Shown piece by piece: positions 35,201 to 44,332 of a DNA stretch of 64,000 nt. The number at the start of each line of letters is the position of its first letter. Position 1 is the first letter of the stretch. The notes beneath the pieces were generated by a model. The model worked only from the letters and a program-made list of their open reading frames with translations. It searched no databases and was not told the DNA's origin. The DNA comes from Fibrobacterota bacterium (GTDB taxonomy: Bacteria; Fibrobacterota; Fibrobacteria; UBA11236), in NCBI GenBank assembly GCA_947482115.1, contig CANKII010000002.1, positions 360,137-424,136 of the forward strand, given 5' to 3'. Both the position numbers and the translations under genes were made by a program.

Positions 35201-38200
35201 ATCCCCTCCCAAATCGCACCGTCTTTGCCGCCCCGGGTGCAATGTCCCGGCTGCGAATCCTGGTCAATACATCCCAGGGTGGTTTGGGCGGAGTCAGCGC
35301 GGAAATCCGTTCGCGACGTTTGGCTGATGTGGAAAACAAGGCGCTGGATAGTTCAACGTTTGACGGGAAAACCCATGGTTATTTCGGCCGGGTCAATCTT
35401 CTTCCCGGTGCAGTGGCAGCTGCTTCCGGCAATGACACCCTTGAATCCATTCTTCCCGATACGTTGATCGCTGTTTGGATTAATCCGATGGATTCTACCG
35501 ACATCGTTTCTGACACAGCTTTTGTCGCCCCTTCGTTCAAAGCGTCCTATGTGTATTTCTCAAACAGTCCCGGCGGATTGCGGGTTACCCAGTTTCCCGT
35601 GGGCACTACCACGGTTTATGTGGTGGATTCCACCACGACCTTTCCAGGCCGCACTTATCAAGTCACGGTTTCGGATTCGGTGGGGGGCGTGGACACGGAA
35701 TCGTACGCCATGACTGAAATTCGCCCCGGGATCTTTTCTGCGACTGTACCCGTCCAGCCTAATGGTGTGAAAACCGTCAACAATGGAACACTACAGGTTT
35801 CGATTGCAGGGGATCAGCTGCAGGCCATGTTCATTCATCCGGTTTACGGGGACACTACCTTTGGTGTGGCGGGATACAGGCAGGCGCCGGAAGAAATACC
35901 CAGCTTGCGCTTTCTGGACACTCTTGGCCTACCGCTGGCGGCCGGCGATTTTTTCTCACCGGATAATCGCCGTGTCCGTGTGAGTTATACGGATGACTGG
36001 TCCTCCGCCATTGACAACCTCGTCCACCAAAAAACCCTTGCCTTTGTTCTGAAAGCTCTGCGCGGAACCCAGATTCTGGGTGTGGATTCGGAAACAGTGA
36101 TCGTTACGTATGATAGCTTGAAAAAAGCCTGGGAAGGTACGTACCCGCTTCGGGATTCGTTGTTAAGATCCCATGACGGTATTCTCGAGTCCCAGTTCCG
36201 GGGCGAATTGACAGCTGGCGTCGTTTCCCATAAAAACACCGGTGTGGCGGATGGCGATACGGCGACGTCGCGACTCGTCATAGCCTATCCCGACCTCTTT
36301 GCCGATGTCGAAGTTTCACGGAATGGAGGGGGTCCGGTGGATCGCCTCACCGACAGTCTTTCCATTCAGCTGACCGATCAAATTTTCACCAAGGTTCCTG
36401 TTCCTCCCGCACAGGTTGCCGTGCAGTTGAAATGTCTGAACTCCGGGGATCAGGAGGATATCTGGCTCACAAGCGACGGACAGGGGAATTACACAACCCG
36501 TCCTGTTCCCAAGGAGGAATTCTCGGACACCGGAGCTCCTGCTTTGAATAATGGACGTCTATCCTGTCTGGAAAGCGATGTCGCAGAAGTGGATTACTCC
36601 GATCCGGTTTACGGTACCACCGCATCGGCCGGCGCCATTTGGAGTACACCGGGATTTATCAAATTGAAATTTGTTTCCGCCACCGACTCCATTACCGAGA
36701 TCGCGTCCGTTTCCGATACGATCTCACGGTTCCTTGCCGTTGTGAAGGCTTTCAGCCCGAATCGCACTGTTCGCGACACTTTCTGGGTTCGCCTGACCAC
36801 GGCTCAAGGGGAGGTGGATTCTTTTCCCGCCGTGGAAACCACGATTAACAGCGGCGTTTTCATCGCGTCCATCCCCTTTAAATTCACCTTCATTGCCCCC
36901 GTTACTGGCGATCGGGAAATCGAGGCGCAGTTGAATTTCACCTCGCCCACCACATCCGTGCCTGTCACGGGCGTTGTCCAATTCCGGCTCGACATGGATC
37001 AGGCCGTCATCACCTTGTTTTCGCAATTCAATCCCCCGAGACATGCTTATGCGAAGGATCGCAATGGAGACGGTCGTGCAGACTGGATTGGAATGTCCTT
37101 TGCCAAGAAGCTGACGCGTTTGCCGCCGGGCTTGGATTCTCTTTACTGGAATTCTGAAATTGAAGCGGATCGACGCAGCGCCGGATCCGGGTCCATTGGG
37201 ATTTCCTCCGACAGCCTTGAATTTTCAGTGGATCTGCGAACCAATGCTTTTCCACCAACTTTGACGGGGCTGCCTAATCCTCTAAATGGAAAATCCCCCG
37301 TGGTGAAACTTCCCGTGGGTAAGGATTTTGGAGGCCTTTCAGTGCCTTTGGAAGATTCTGTGGGGCCGGTGCCTCTTTATGCTTTGCGCCGCGCTTCAAG
37401 CCTCGCTACGCGTTCATTGGGCGGGGGGGAGACTCGTGTGGAACCGGACACCTTGGTGGTGGCTGTTTCAGAATTTCTCCATCCGGCCTTTTGGCGCGGG
37501 GTGTTCCGTTTTCGCTCCGGGGTAAATTGTCTGGATTCATCGGCCATCCAGAATAGCCTTCCCATAATCACTCTGGGAGATGCTCGAAGCAGCGGAGACT
37601 CGATATTCACTTTATATCTGGACAACCAATCCGCAAATCCTCAACCCCAAATCGGGGACTGTATTTTTCTTGAAACAGATGGCAGGTTCACGGATACATC
37701 CGGCAACCTCCCCGGTGTCTTGGGTGTCCTCTTGAGTAACGGGGGTGGAGGCTCTCAACACGCTGTTCGCCAGATGATCGGTTACCCACCGGTCACCGGT
37801 TTGAATCAAAAAAGTCAGGCGTATGAACTGGCCAATAACAGCAATCCCGGAGGCTTGCCACGGGCGAAGGACAGCCTGGGGAAATCGGACGTTTGGTTTC
37901 CCCCGGTGGATTGGACCCAAGGTCAGGTTTACCCCCCGAATGGAGGCGGGGGTGCATTCGGATTAGAAGGGACCAAACCGGGTATCCCATTGCCTACGGG
38001 CTACGCAACAGTGGAAGTGCTCACTGCGGAACGTTATACGGCCAAAATCCTTATTTATGACCATTTCGGTAGTTTTGTGAAATCATGGAGCCAGCAGTTC
38101 GGATATCACGGAGAGCTTGCGAATCGGAATCGCGGGCTGGGCGGTTTTATCCGCTCCTATCTCGTTTGGGATGAAAAGGATTCCCGGCGGCAATGGGTGG

Positions 38201-38289
38201 GGTCAGGGGCCTATGTGTGGAAGGTGGCTTTCACATTTGACGGGGGCCGCCACGAAGTTCATTCGGTTCGGACGGGTCTGGTCCGCTGA
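32215..38289 (+). CDS. Giant secreted VWA-domain protein with two long repeats
   Basis: 2024 residues. After a signal peptide (to about residue 20) comes a von Willebrand A domain (about 80-320) with metal site DQSGS (Asp87, Ser89, Ser91) and FISDG (Asp249). Two related blocks of about 500 residues follow, near 403-903 and 981-1480. Both contain a V-NP block, a GRxYxVxVxDSVxGxDxE block, an E(V/I)xPGIFSA block and PVYGD blocks. A chitobiase-C-terminal-like domain (about 905-980) sits between them. The protein ends in a FlgD-like Ig tail (GAYVWKVAFTFDGGRHEVHSVRTGLVR is its core, read in part). It is probably surface-exposed and adhesive (inference). TAGGAGATAG precedes the ATG, and a terminator follows the stop. 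Confidence 0.88.
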   Translation: MKTCVRSFFCVVSLVLAAYSQPLRCNLINATTVINGVPAKQCLDIDVLKGKTLVIPSNVTRLDNSGFGLCEKNVSIGGNADIVFINDQSGSMNATTGWINTAVNPRDTVYYFGTAGCTGGNGTNGNITVPVLEAGPKSVLNRNSGTGCTDFSGDPLNARNVAVRSAIDYIASASPTSTAGYLGFAGTVLDSRRPLQLNSAANVNSVKNSLILRSASSTDYRYPLDSARKWLNDVSLRKNSKAGIIFISDGSNNGPAYLDLVNATMPPIYGIFLGKNPTSDTANLKQLSTLTGGAYYRVPPNRPDSLISVVKTILDLLLQTYDPEVVTVTNSSLVPPQTSRSVAFNYQGNLSWQLQLDSVIALLPNASNSIRVIATFQDAIAEVRKSDTSQFILSTTGVPALGTTPIPGSNFVAQCYASSQLRWLNAAGLRPAFFTEIDTVVHLRLRGSDSALNVVQPLLSTRRSGDVEGSSLPRISANADSALYDGVVNMRVAPAAVPNSGFLQPLFIDSVIATWVNPRDVRDFARDTIAVAPGNRAARAYFSTNSAGTDTVSSFPPTATEAWIVIVDNRASPGRSYVVNVTDSVSGTDHETFTLTEVTPGIFSARIPLEPGVKVNNNGRLQFSPAGDQMRAIYLDPVYGDSAVASAGIGASVQEAGTLVFTDANGIALPNNSIWPLDRGRVYVRYSDDKSIPRLASKTVQIATRTRRLGQTLGQDAESLVLTDSSSLTQTLESWRGNMGVVESLNPITSNGVIEGAYRIEVTATVAAHDNTGQPTGQNLIANLIIAHPDSAVSLTWTDSVSVVDSLGPSTIFFTIRDQDFVRNANDTLLATVICPSSGDSVAGLRLPQIAPGVYASEPLLRDGLAANRADRILSCPAGSNVLLSYTDAVYGTNAQWILPEVQTPVATPAGETFVSQDSISLSTATALAQINYTRDGSLSRVDKPVIYAAPFLLYATTTLRAIASRPGYLRSRVMTENYMKTPFPSQIFILDVNGNPLPNRTVFAAPGAMSRLRILVNTSQGGLGGVSAEIRSRRLADVENKALDSSTFDGKTHGYFGRVNLLPGAVAAASGNDTLESILPDTLIAVWINPMDSTDIVSDTAFVAPSFKASYVYFSNSPGGLRVTQFPVGTTTVYVVDSTTTFPGRTYQVTVSDSVGGVDTESYAMTEIRPGIFSATVPVQPNGVKTVNNGTLQVSIAGDQLQAMFIHPVYGDTTFGVAGYRQAPEEIPSLRFLDTLGLPLAAGDFFSPDNRRVRVSYTDDWSSAIDNLVHQKTLAFVLKALRGTQILGVDSETVIVTYDSLKKAWEGTYPLRDSLLRSHDGILESQFRGELTAGVVSHKNTGVADGDTATSRLVIAYPDLFADVEVSRNGGGPVDRLTDSLSIQLTDQIFTKVPVPPAQVAVQLKCLNSGDQEDIWLTSDGQGNYTTRPVPKEEFSDTGAPALNNGRLSCLESDVAEVDYSDPVYGTTASAGAIWSTPGFIKLKFVSATDSITEIASVSDTISRFLAVVKAFSPNRTVRDTFWVRLTTAQGEVDSFPAVETTINSGVFIASIPFKFTFIAPVTGDREIEAQLNFTSPTTSVPVTGVVQFRLDMDQAVITLFSQFNPPRHAYAKDRNGDGRADWIGMSFAKKLTRLPPGLDSLYWNSEIEADRRSAGSGSIGISSDSLEFSVDLRTNAFPPTLTGLPNPLNGKSPVVKLPVGKDFGGLSVPLEDSVGPVPLYALRRASSLATRSLGGGETRVEPDTLVVAVSEFLHPAFWRGVFRFRSGVNCLDSSAIQNSLPIITLGDARSSGDSIFTLYLDNQSANPQPQIGDCIFLETDGRFTDTSGNLPGVLGVLLSNGGGGSQHAVRQMIGYPPVTGLNQKSQAYELANNSNPGGLPRAKDSLGKSDVWFPPVDWTQGQVYPPNGGGGAFGLEGTKPGIPLPTGYATVEVLTAERYTAKILIYDHFGSFVKSWSQQFGYHGELANRNRGLGGFIRSYLVWDEKDSRRQWVGSGAYVWKVAFTFDGGRHEVHSVRTGLVR

Positions 38290-38292
38290 AAT

Positions 38293-38321
38293 AATCCCGA
38301 TAAAAACGGGATAGATTTTTT
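38293..38321 (+). terminator. Rho-independent terminator of the giant gene
   Basis: ATCCCG (38294-38299) pairs with CGGGAT (38307-38312), followed by AGATTTTTTG. It begins 4 bases after the stop. Confidence 0.82.
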
Positions 38322-38423
38322 GTCCCTAAAAACTCTTAATAATCGTCCTATCATATCGAACCCATATTTTGGGGTGAAATTGCACGTCTTCAAGGGATGT
38401 GCGGTGTTTCTTTTGGAGTGAAA

Positions 38424-38768
38424 ATGAAAAAGATGGAAGGATCGATTTTGGAAAACCAGCTCGAGCAAGATTGGTCGGAAAAAATCCTCTCAAAGTTTAA
38501 GCGGCTGGATGTGGAAGTCACTCCGGAAGCTGTTTTAAAAATCCGGGAGCTCTGTGAAGTTGCCGAGTTTAACCTGAAGTATCATAACCCGGAAGGCATT
38601 TCCAAAGTGGAAGCCGACGGAGCGGTGGATGCCCTTGTGGTTACCGTTTTGGAGGATGCCGTTTCTTCGTCGGGTTCCAAGGGGAAAAAAATGGCTTCTG
38701 TTGTGGATGTGGAAACCCTTCTGAAAGCTTTGGAAAGTCTTTCCCCGCTTTTTCCGTTTTCCCTTTAG
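38424..38768 (+). CDS. Small helical protein, function unknown
   Basis: 114 residues, acidic and mainly helical, without signal or membrane segment. The order helix (EAVLKIRELCEVAEF), loop, long helix (about EADGAVDALVVTVLEDAV), basic loop (SKGKKMASV) and short helix (DVETLLKALESL) could fit a histone-type fold, but this is a guess. The ATG at 38424 is preferred because TTTTGGAG lies upstream; a further in-frame start at 38397 is weaker. The gene is convergent with mfd, 7 bases apart. Confidence 0.68.
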   Translation: MKKMEGSILENQLEQDWSEKILSKFKRLDVEVTPEAVLKIRELCEVAEFNLKYHNPEGISKVEADGAVDALVVTVLEDAVSSSGSKGKKMASVVDVETLLKALESLSPLFPFSL

Positions 38769-38775
38769 CAGAAAC

Positions 38776-41700
38776 CTAAGGGTTTTCGCCACCCGCCATC
38801 ATCCGTAAAACTTCCACAGCCTGTTCCGTGAGAGCAACAGTGTCGCCACGTCGTGGTGGGTTCAACTCAATGCGAAGTTGCAAGGGTGTTCCGTAGAGAA
38901 AACGTGAAGGTCTTTTGCATCGCGACAGGATTCCGGGCAATTCTTCGCGGTCTGGCAAATGCGCTTCGGAGAAGGTGAGTACGAGCGCGTTCTCACGGAT
39001 CTCCGCCTTTTTAAATCCGAGTTTTTGACAACCGATTCGCGCATCTACGGTCATCAACAGCAGACGGACAGGCGGTGGTGCCGCCCCAAAGCGATCTTCC
39101 AGTTCGCGCAGCATTTCTTGTGTCGCAGCGAATTCGGCAAGGCGCGAGATCTTTTGATAGAGTGTGGTGCGTTGCAATGAATCTTCCACGTATTCTTCGG
39201 GTAAAAACGCATCCACCGGCAATTCAATTTCCGGATTGAGCGGCGGCAATACTTTCTGCCCCTGCATTTCCTTTACGGCGTCCTGAATCATGCGGCAGTA
39301 GGTTTCAAATCCCACCACCGCAATGTTGCCGCTTTGCTCGAGTCCCAACAAATTACCGGCCCCGCGGATTTCCAGATCGCGCATGGCGATTTGAAAACCA
39401 CTTCCAAGGTCCGTGAATTTTTCCAGCGCATGAAGTTTGTTCCGCGCTTCATCCGAAAATTTATTCGCGTCAGGCGAGATGAGCAAACAATGCGCCTGTG
39501 CCGAGGAGCGGCCGACACGACCCCGTAATTGATACAACTGGCTGAGTCCAAACAAATCGGCGCGATGAACGATCAAAGTGTTGGCATTGGAAATGTCAAT
39601 GCCCGATTCGATGATGGCGGTACAGGCGAGAATGTCGTATTCGCGATTCACGAAGGCGGCCATGACGCGTTCGAGCTGACCTTCCTCCATTTGTCCATGC
39701 GCGATTCCCACGCGGGCATGAGGCACCAGTTCCTGAACGCGATCCGCCATTTCGCCCATGTCGGAAACACGATTATGCACAAAGAAGGCTTGACCACCAC
39801 GGCCCAATTCCGATTCGAGGGCTTCGCGCACAGTCGTCGGATCCCATGCGATAACGCGCGTTTCAATGGGCAACCGGTTGCGCGGTGGTGTGGCGATGAT
39901 GGACAGATCTCGCGTGCCCAACAGGGACATGTGCAAGGTGCGCGGAATGGGTGTGGCGGAGAGAGCGAGCACATCCACATGGGCGCGCATTTCTTTGAGC
40001 CGTTCCTTTTGCTTCACGCCGAACTTTTGCTCCTCGTCCACAATGAGAAGGCCCAGATCCTTGAAGAGCACATCCTTGGACAAAAGACGATGTGTGCCCA
40101 CTAAAATATCCACGGTTCCATTCTGAACGGCGGCCAAGGCCTCCTTCTGTTCCTTGGGTGAACGGAAGCGATGTAGCGCTGCAATGCGTACGGGCCAGTT
40201 GGCGAATCGCTCGGACAAGGTGTCGAAATGCTGGGAAGCCAGAATGGTGGTGGGGGCGAGGACGGCGACTTGCTTCTTGTCGCAAATGGCTTTGAAGGCT
40301 GCACGCATGGCCACTTCGGTTTTGCCGAAACCCACGTCACCGCATACGAGTCGATCCATGGGCTTCTTGGATTCCATGTCGCGCTTGACATCCGTGATGG
40401 CCTTGGTTTGATCCGGAGTCAGCACATATTCAAAGGCGGCTTCGAATTCCTTTTGCAATTCGGCATCGGGACTGAAGGCGAAGCCCTCCACCACTGAGCG
40501 TTTGGCGTAGAGTTCGATGAGATCCTTGACCAAGGTGACGATGGCCTTGCGGGTTTTTTCCTTGGCCGTTTCCCAAGACTTGCCGCCCAGTTTGGAAAGT
40601 ACGGGAATGTGACCTTCCTCGCCGGAAAACTTTTCCAGTTTGGCGAGATCAGAAACCGGCAAGGTGAGCTTGTCGCTGCCATGATATTGCAACAGGATGC
40701 AATCCACATCGTTGCCGCCTGCACTGAGGCGACGGATGCCAACGTATTGGCCGATGCCGTAGGCTTCATGCACGACATAGTCGCCTCGGCGCAAGGTGTC
40801 GAAACTGGGAATGGCCACGCCGCCGCCGCGAGTTTTTCGCTTGCGGACATTACGGCTGAAGCGGTTGAAGATTTGATGATCGGTCAACAGGGCGATATTT
40901 TGCGATCGATCGATAAATCCACTGGCAAGATGCCCGACGCAGACACCGTCCACACCCAAGGTCTCGGTGAGTTTTCTCAACCGCTCGGCCTGTCCTTCGT
41001 TGGGACAGAGCAGCCACACTTCGAGGCCTGCCGCAGCGAGATCACGCAGCTGCGGTTCTATTTCCGCCAGTCCCGATCCGCCGCGTTGTTGTGGTACAAT
41101 CTCAAAAGTCCGGCAGCCCTGACCTTCCCAACTCAAGCGACCTAGATTCAGAACGCGATGCGCGTCCAGTTTTTTGGAAAGATCGATGGCGGAGAGAAAC
41201 AATTCTTCCGGCGTGTTGACGAAACGATCTTTTTCCCGCGCTGCTGCATAACCTTCCCGCGCCGCATCCCAATTCTTGTCCATCGTTTTGGAAAGCGTGT
41301 CGGCATCGCCGATAACAATCATCGGATCGGGTCCGAGAAAATCCAGCAGGGTATGATCCAGTTTTTTGAAAAAGGCTTTCTGCCAGTGGATTCCAGTGAG
41401 GTCGCGTTTGTTGACCAGACGGTTGTGTTCGGACTCCCATGTGTCTTCGCCTCCGAGTCGATCCGTATTGGCTTCCAGCCCTTTTTCCAAATCCTCTGCG
41501 GGATAACAACATTCATCCTGCGGGAATAGGGAAACGGAAGGGGCTTCGCGAAGTGAACGCTGCGAAAAAATATCGAACTCTTTAATCGATTCGATCTCGT
41601 CACCAAATAAAACAATGCGATAAGGGTTCTCTGCCAGATAGGGATAGATGTCCAGGATCTCGCCACGTATGCTGAAGTCACCCAAATCCTGCACAACGGA

Positions 41701-42207
41701 TTCTTCGTGGAATCCCAATCCCAGTGCGGCCTCCCGGAACGTGGCTGGATTTAATGCATCACCAGCTTTGAATTCAACAATTTCCTGATGCAGGCTTTTG
41801 GGGCTCGTAAGTTTTTCCAGAAAAGCCGCCACGGTGACGATGAGAACGACTCTGCGTTTTCGATACAACGCTTCGAAACATTCCAAGCGCCTTTCGCGAA
41901 CTTGTCCAAAAGGTTCGCGCCATTCATACGGTTTTAGATCCAAACCGGGAAAATGAAGAACCTGTTCCTCCGGCAGCCATGAAAGCAAATCCTCAGCCAT
42001 GGCCTCGGCGTCTTTCACGTCGGCGGCGAGATAGAGCAACGAATTTTTCGATTTATGGAATTGTGAGGCGATTAAAGCGGATGCGGCGGAACCCGCCAGT
42101 CCCGCAACCTGAATGGGGTTGCCCGCTTTGGGATCGATTCCCGCGTAGTTGGGGAAGGCATGGCGTTCCAGCAGGCTGGAAAGGGGAAAAACCCGGGATG
42201 CGGACAT
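38776..42207 (-). CDS. mfd: Transcription-repair coupling factor
   Basis: A 1143-residue ATP-dependent translocase that removes stalled RNA polymerase and recruits the UvrABC excision system. Domains in order: UvrB-like N-terminal module, RNA-polymerase interaction domain (GDYVVHEAYGIGQYVGI near 480), RecG-like helicase core with Walker A GDVGFGKTE (about 620) and DEEQ (about 724), TRG motif region and the C-terminal regulatory domain. Length is normal. It stands alone, with a perfect palindrome 46 bases upstream of its start. Confidence 0.97.
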   Translation of the reverse strand: MSASRVFPLSSLLERHAFPNYAGIDPKAGNPIQVAGLAGSAASALIASQFHKSKNSLLYLAADVKDAEAMAEDLLSWLPEEQVLHFPGLDLKPYEWREPFGQVRERRLECFEALYRKRRVVLIVTVAAFLEKLTSPKSLHQEIVEFKAGDALNPATFREAALGLGFHEESVVQDLGDFSIRGEILDIYPYLAENPYRIVLFGDEIESIKEFDIFSQRSLREAPSVSLFPQDECCYPAEDLEKGLEANTDRLGGEDTWESEHNRLVNKRDLTGIHWQKAFFKKLDHTLLDFLGPDPMIVIGDADTLSKTMDKNWDAAREGYAAAREKDRFVNTPEELFLSAIDLSKKLDAHRVLNLGRLSWEGQGCRTFEIVPQQRGGSGLAEIEPQLRDLAAAGLEVWLLCPNEGQAERLRKLTETLGVDGVCVGHLASGFIDRSQNIALLTDHQIFNRFSRNVRKRKTRGGGVAIPSFDTLRRGDYVVHEAYGIGQYVGIRRLSAGGNDVDCILLQYHGSDKLTLPVSDLAKLEKFSGEEGHIPVLSKLGGKSWETAKEKTRKAIVTLVKDLIELYAKRSVVEGFAFSPDAELQKEFEAAFEYVLTPDQTKAITDVKRDMESKKPMDRLVCGDVGFGKTEVAMRAAFKAICDKKQVAVLAPTTILASQHFDTLSERFANWPVRIAALHRFRSPKEQKEALAAVQNGTVDILVGTHRLLSKDVLFKDLGLLIVDEEQKFGVKQKERLKEMRAHVDVLALSATPIPRTLHMSLLGTRDLSIIATPPRNRLPIETRVIAWDPTTVREALESELGRGGQAFFVHNRVSDMGEMADRVQELVPHARVGIAHGQMEEGQLERVMAAFVNREYDILACTAIIESGIDISNANTLIVHRADLFGLSQLYQLRGRVGRSSAQAHCLLISPDANKFSDEARNKLHALEKFTDLGSGFQIAMRDLEIRGAGNLLGLEQSGNIAVVGFETYCRMIQDAVKEMQGQKVLPPLNPEIELPVDAFLPEEYVEDSLQRTTLYQKISRLAEFAATQEMLRELEDRFGAAPPPVRLLLMTVDARIGCQKLGFKKAEIRENALVLTFSEAHLPDREELPGILSRCKRPSRFLYGTPLQLRIELNPPRRGDTVALTEQAVEVLRMMAGGENP

Positions 42208-42252
42208 GGGAATGGAAATGTAAATCGGGCCGGTCTATAGGGATGCGTTGAT

Positions 42253-42286
42253 TTTGTAGGGGCATCCGGCCGGATGCCCCTACAAA
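42253..42286. repeat. Perfect 34-base palindrome
   Basis: TTTGTAGGGGCATCCGG (42253-42269) is followed directly by its exact reverse complement (42270-42286). It has no loop and no T-tract beyond three bases. It lies between the msrAB stop and the mfd start. This kind of palindrome recurs between genes in many environmental genomes, so a mobile repeat is the likeliest identity; a terminator or cruciform role for msrAB is possible. Confidence 0.85.
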
Positions 42287-42307
42287 TGAATGGTTGAAAT
42301 GGTGTTG

Positions 42308-43549
42308 TTATTTCGATTTGTGTGTGGGTTCAAACAGGTGTGAATATTGGCCATACCCTTCTTTTTCCAGATCCTCTTTGGGGATGAATCGCAGCGACGC
42401 GGAATTGATGCAGTAGCGCATGTGTGTGGGGCCTGGGCCATCCGGGAACACATGTCCCAGATGTGAATCCCCATGCTTGCTGCGCACTTCCGTGCGGACC
42501 ATACCGTGCGTGGCATCGACTTTCTCAAGGACGTTTTCGGAATCCACCGGTCTGGTGAAACTCGGCCATCCCGTGCCGCTGTTGTATTTGTCCTTGGAGC
42601 TGAACAGTGGCTCCTTGGAAACGATGTCCACATAAAGGCCTTCGCGGTGATTGTCCCAATAGGCATTCTCAAAGGGACGTTCGGTTCCACCTTTGCGTGC
42701 GACTTCATATTGCAGCGGCGTCAGCCTTTTCTTCAACTCCGCATCGGAGAGCTCGGAAGGATCGCAATATTGCTGGCCCGCAGTTTGAGTGCGGATTTGT
42801 GAGCTGGCAGCCGTTGCTTTCTCCATGCCGTCATTCTCTGCAGTTACAGGAATTACCACGGGTTTTTCGCTGCGCCATGCTTTTTCCAAAAAGGCATCCC
42901 TGCCGGATCCTTTGCGGTACATGTGATATCGTTCCGAATGCCGGGTGCAATAATGCTGGTGATATTCCTCCGCCGCGTAGAAATTGGTGTACGCCCGGAT
43001 CTGACTGACAATGGGACCGGGAAATTTTTTGCTGGCCGCCAGTTGTGATTTCGATTCCTCGGCAAGTTTTTTCTGCTCGGTATTGTGGTAAAAAATGGCC
43101 GAGTGATATTGCTCACCGCGATCGGCAAATTGTCCACCATCGTCGGTGGGATCTATTTCATGCCAGAACACATTCAGTAAGGTGGCATAGCTGACCTTGG
43201 TGGGATCATAGGTCACCTGAATAGCTTCGAGGTGGCCCGTGGTACCGGTGCAAACCTGTTCGTATGTGGGATTCGAAATGCGTCCACCCGCATAGCCGGA
43301 GACGACCTTCACCACTCCCGGGTAATTGTCAAAGGCGGATTCGGTACACCAGAAGCAGCCGCCGGCGAAAGTTGCGGTACCCAATTTGTCATTCATCGTT
43401 TGTTCCTTTCCAGAAGTTTCCTTGTGTCCAAGGGATATTTGTTCGACAGGTGCGGCTCCGATCCGGCTCAAGCCCAAACAGGAAAGCGCTAGAGCGGCGG
43501 CGGTGGTGAAGCGGCCTTTGAAGATTCGGGGAATTCGGGGCTTGTTCAT
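42308..43549 (-). CDS. msrAB: Exported methionine sulfoxide reductase MsrA-MsrB fusion
   Basis: 413 residues. A signal-like N-terminus (about 1-32) precedes MsrA with active-site GCFWC (Cys65) and MsrB with GTGWPSF and [11 protein letters not shown] (catalytic Cys380). It reduces both epimers of methionine sulfoxide and so repairs oxidised envelope proteins. The MsrB part lacks the two CxxC zinc pairs ([10 protein letters not shown] and [11 protein letters not shown] in their place), the zinc-free type as in PilB-like fusions. Divergent from the sigma factor gene. Confidence 0.94.
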   Translation of the reverse strand: MNKPRIPRIFKGRFTTAAALALSCLGLSRIGAAPVEQISLGHKETSGKEQTMNDKLGTATFAGGCFWCTESAFDNYPGVVKVVSGYAGGRISNPTYEQVCTGTTGHLEAIQVTYDPTKVSYATLLNVFWHEIDPTDDGGQFADRGEQYHSAIFYHNTEQKKLAEESKSQLAASKKFPGPIVSQIRAYTNFYAAEEYHQHYCTRHSERYHMYRKGSGRDAFLEKAWRSEKPVVIPVTAENDGMEKATAASSQIRTQTAGQQYCDPSELSDAELKKRLTPLQYEVARKGGTERPFENAYWDNHREGLYVDIVSKEPLFSSKDKYNSGTGWPSFTRPVDSENVLEKVDATHGMVRTEVRSKHGDSHLGHVFPDGPGPTHMRYCINSASLRFIPKEDLEKEGYGQYSHLFEPTHKSK

Positions 43550-43675
43550 GGTATTTTTCCTTTCGGTAAGCTACAAACCATGTCGCAAACCCTAAGTCGC
43601 CTTTGACAGCGATATGTTACAATGAGGGTTCATGAATTTTCTTGAAACATTTCCCCCGAAGCGGAGACTAAACGG

Positions 43676-44332
43676 GTGAGGGGAGAGGAAGGTTCGGATC
43701 CGTTTGCGGAGGTGAATGCGCCTGAGTTTCTGGCGCGTCTTGTGAAAGGCGGAGCGGAATCGCAGAAGGCTTTTGGCCAGCTGGTGCGGGTCACGCATGA
43801 TAGATTTCTCGCCTTTGTGCGGCGCAGCCTGTCCTCGTCCGACGAATGTCAGGAAGTGGTTCAGGAAATGTATCTCGCGGTTCACAAGGGGCTTTCGAAA
43901 TTCGAAGGGAAATCGAAATTGACCACGTGGATGTACAGTCTGGCGCATTACAAGATTTGCGACAAGCTCGCCGAGAAGGATCGCGCGCATCAGGAATTGA
44001 CCGAATCCAACGAGGCCGTTCTCATCACCGGAGATTATTCGGACTCCTTCGATCCCGTCACACCTTGGGATGCTTCTGCGGATCATGTTTTGGCACGCTC
44101 TTCGGTGGAGTCGCTGATCGTGGAAGCCGTTAAGGCGCTGCCTCCGTTGGCGCGAGAGATTTACCAGCTTCGCGATGTGGATGGATTATCCGGAGAGGAT
44201 GCCGCAGCCGTATTGGAAATGCCACCGGTAAACGTCCGGGTCCAATTGCATCGGGCCCGGAAATTCATTGTGAGATATGTACAGGAAAAAATGAAGGACA
44301 AGTCTGTTCAGAGGGGGGCATCCCGATCATGA
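43676..44332 (+). CDS. ECF-type RNA polymerase sigma factor
   Basis: 218 residues. Region 2 is read as FLAFVRRSL...ECQEVVQEMYLAVHKGL...KLTTWMYSLAHYKICD, and region 4 as ALPPLAREIYQLRDVDGLSGEDAAAVLEM followed by VNVRVQLHRAR. It directs RNA polymerase to a stress or envelope regulon. The GTG at 43676 follows GGAGACTAAACG. The stop overlaps the ATG of the anti-sigma gene, the usual arrangement for coupled expression. Confidence 0.92.
   Translation: MRGEEGSDPFAEVNAPEFLARLVKGGAESQKAFGQLVRVTHDRFLAFVRRSLSSSDECQEVVQEMYLAVHKGLSKFEGKSKLTTWMYSLAHYKICDKLAEKDRAHQELTESNEAVLITGDYSDSFDPVTPWDASADHVLARSSVESLIVEAVKALPPLAREIYQLRDVDGLSGEDAAAVLEMPPVNVRVQLHRARKFIVRYVQEKMKDKSVQRGASRS

Noticed and set aside
43603..43623. 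TTGACA followed by TACAAT before the ECF sigma gene
   Set aside because: The spacer is 9 bases, far too short for a sigma-70 promoter.
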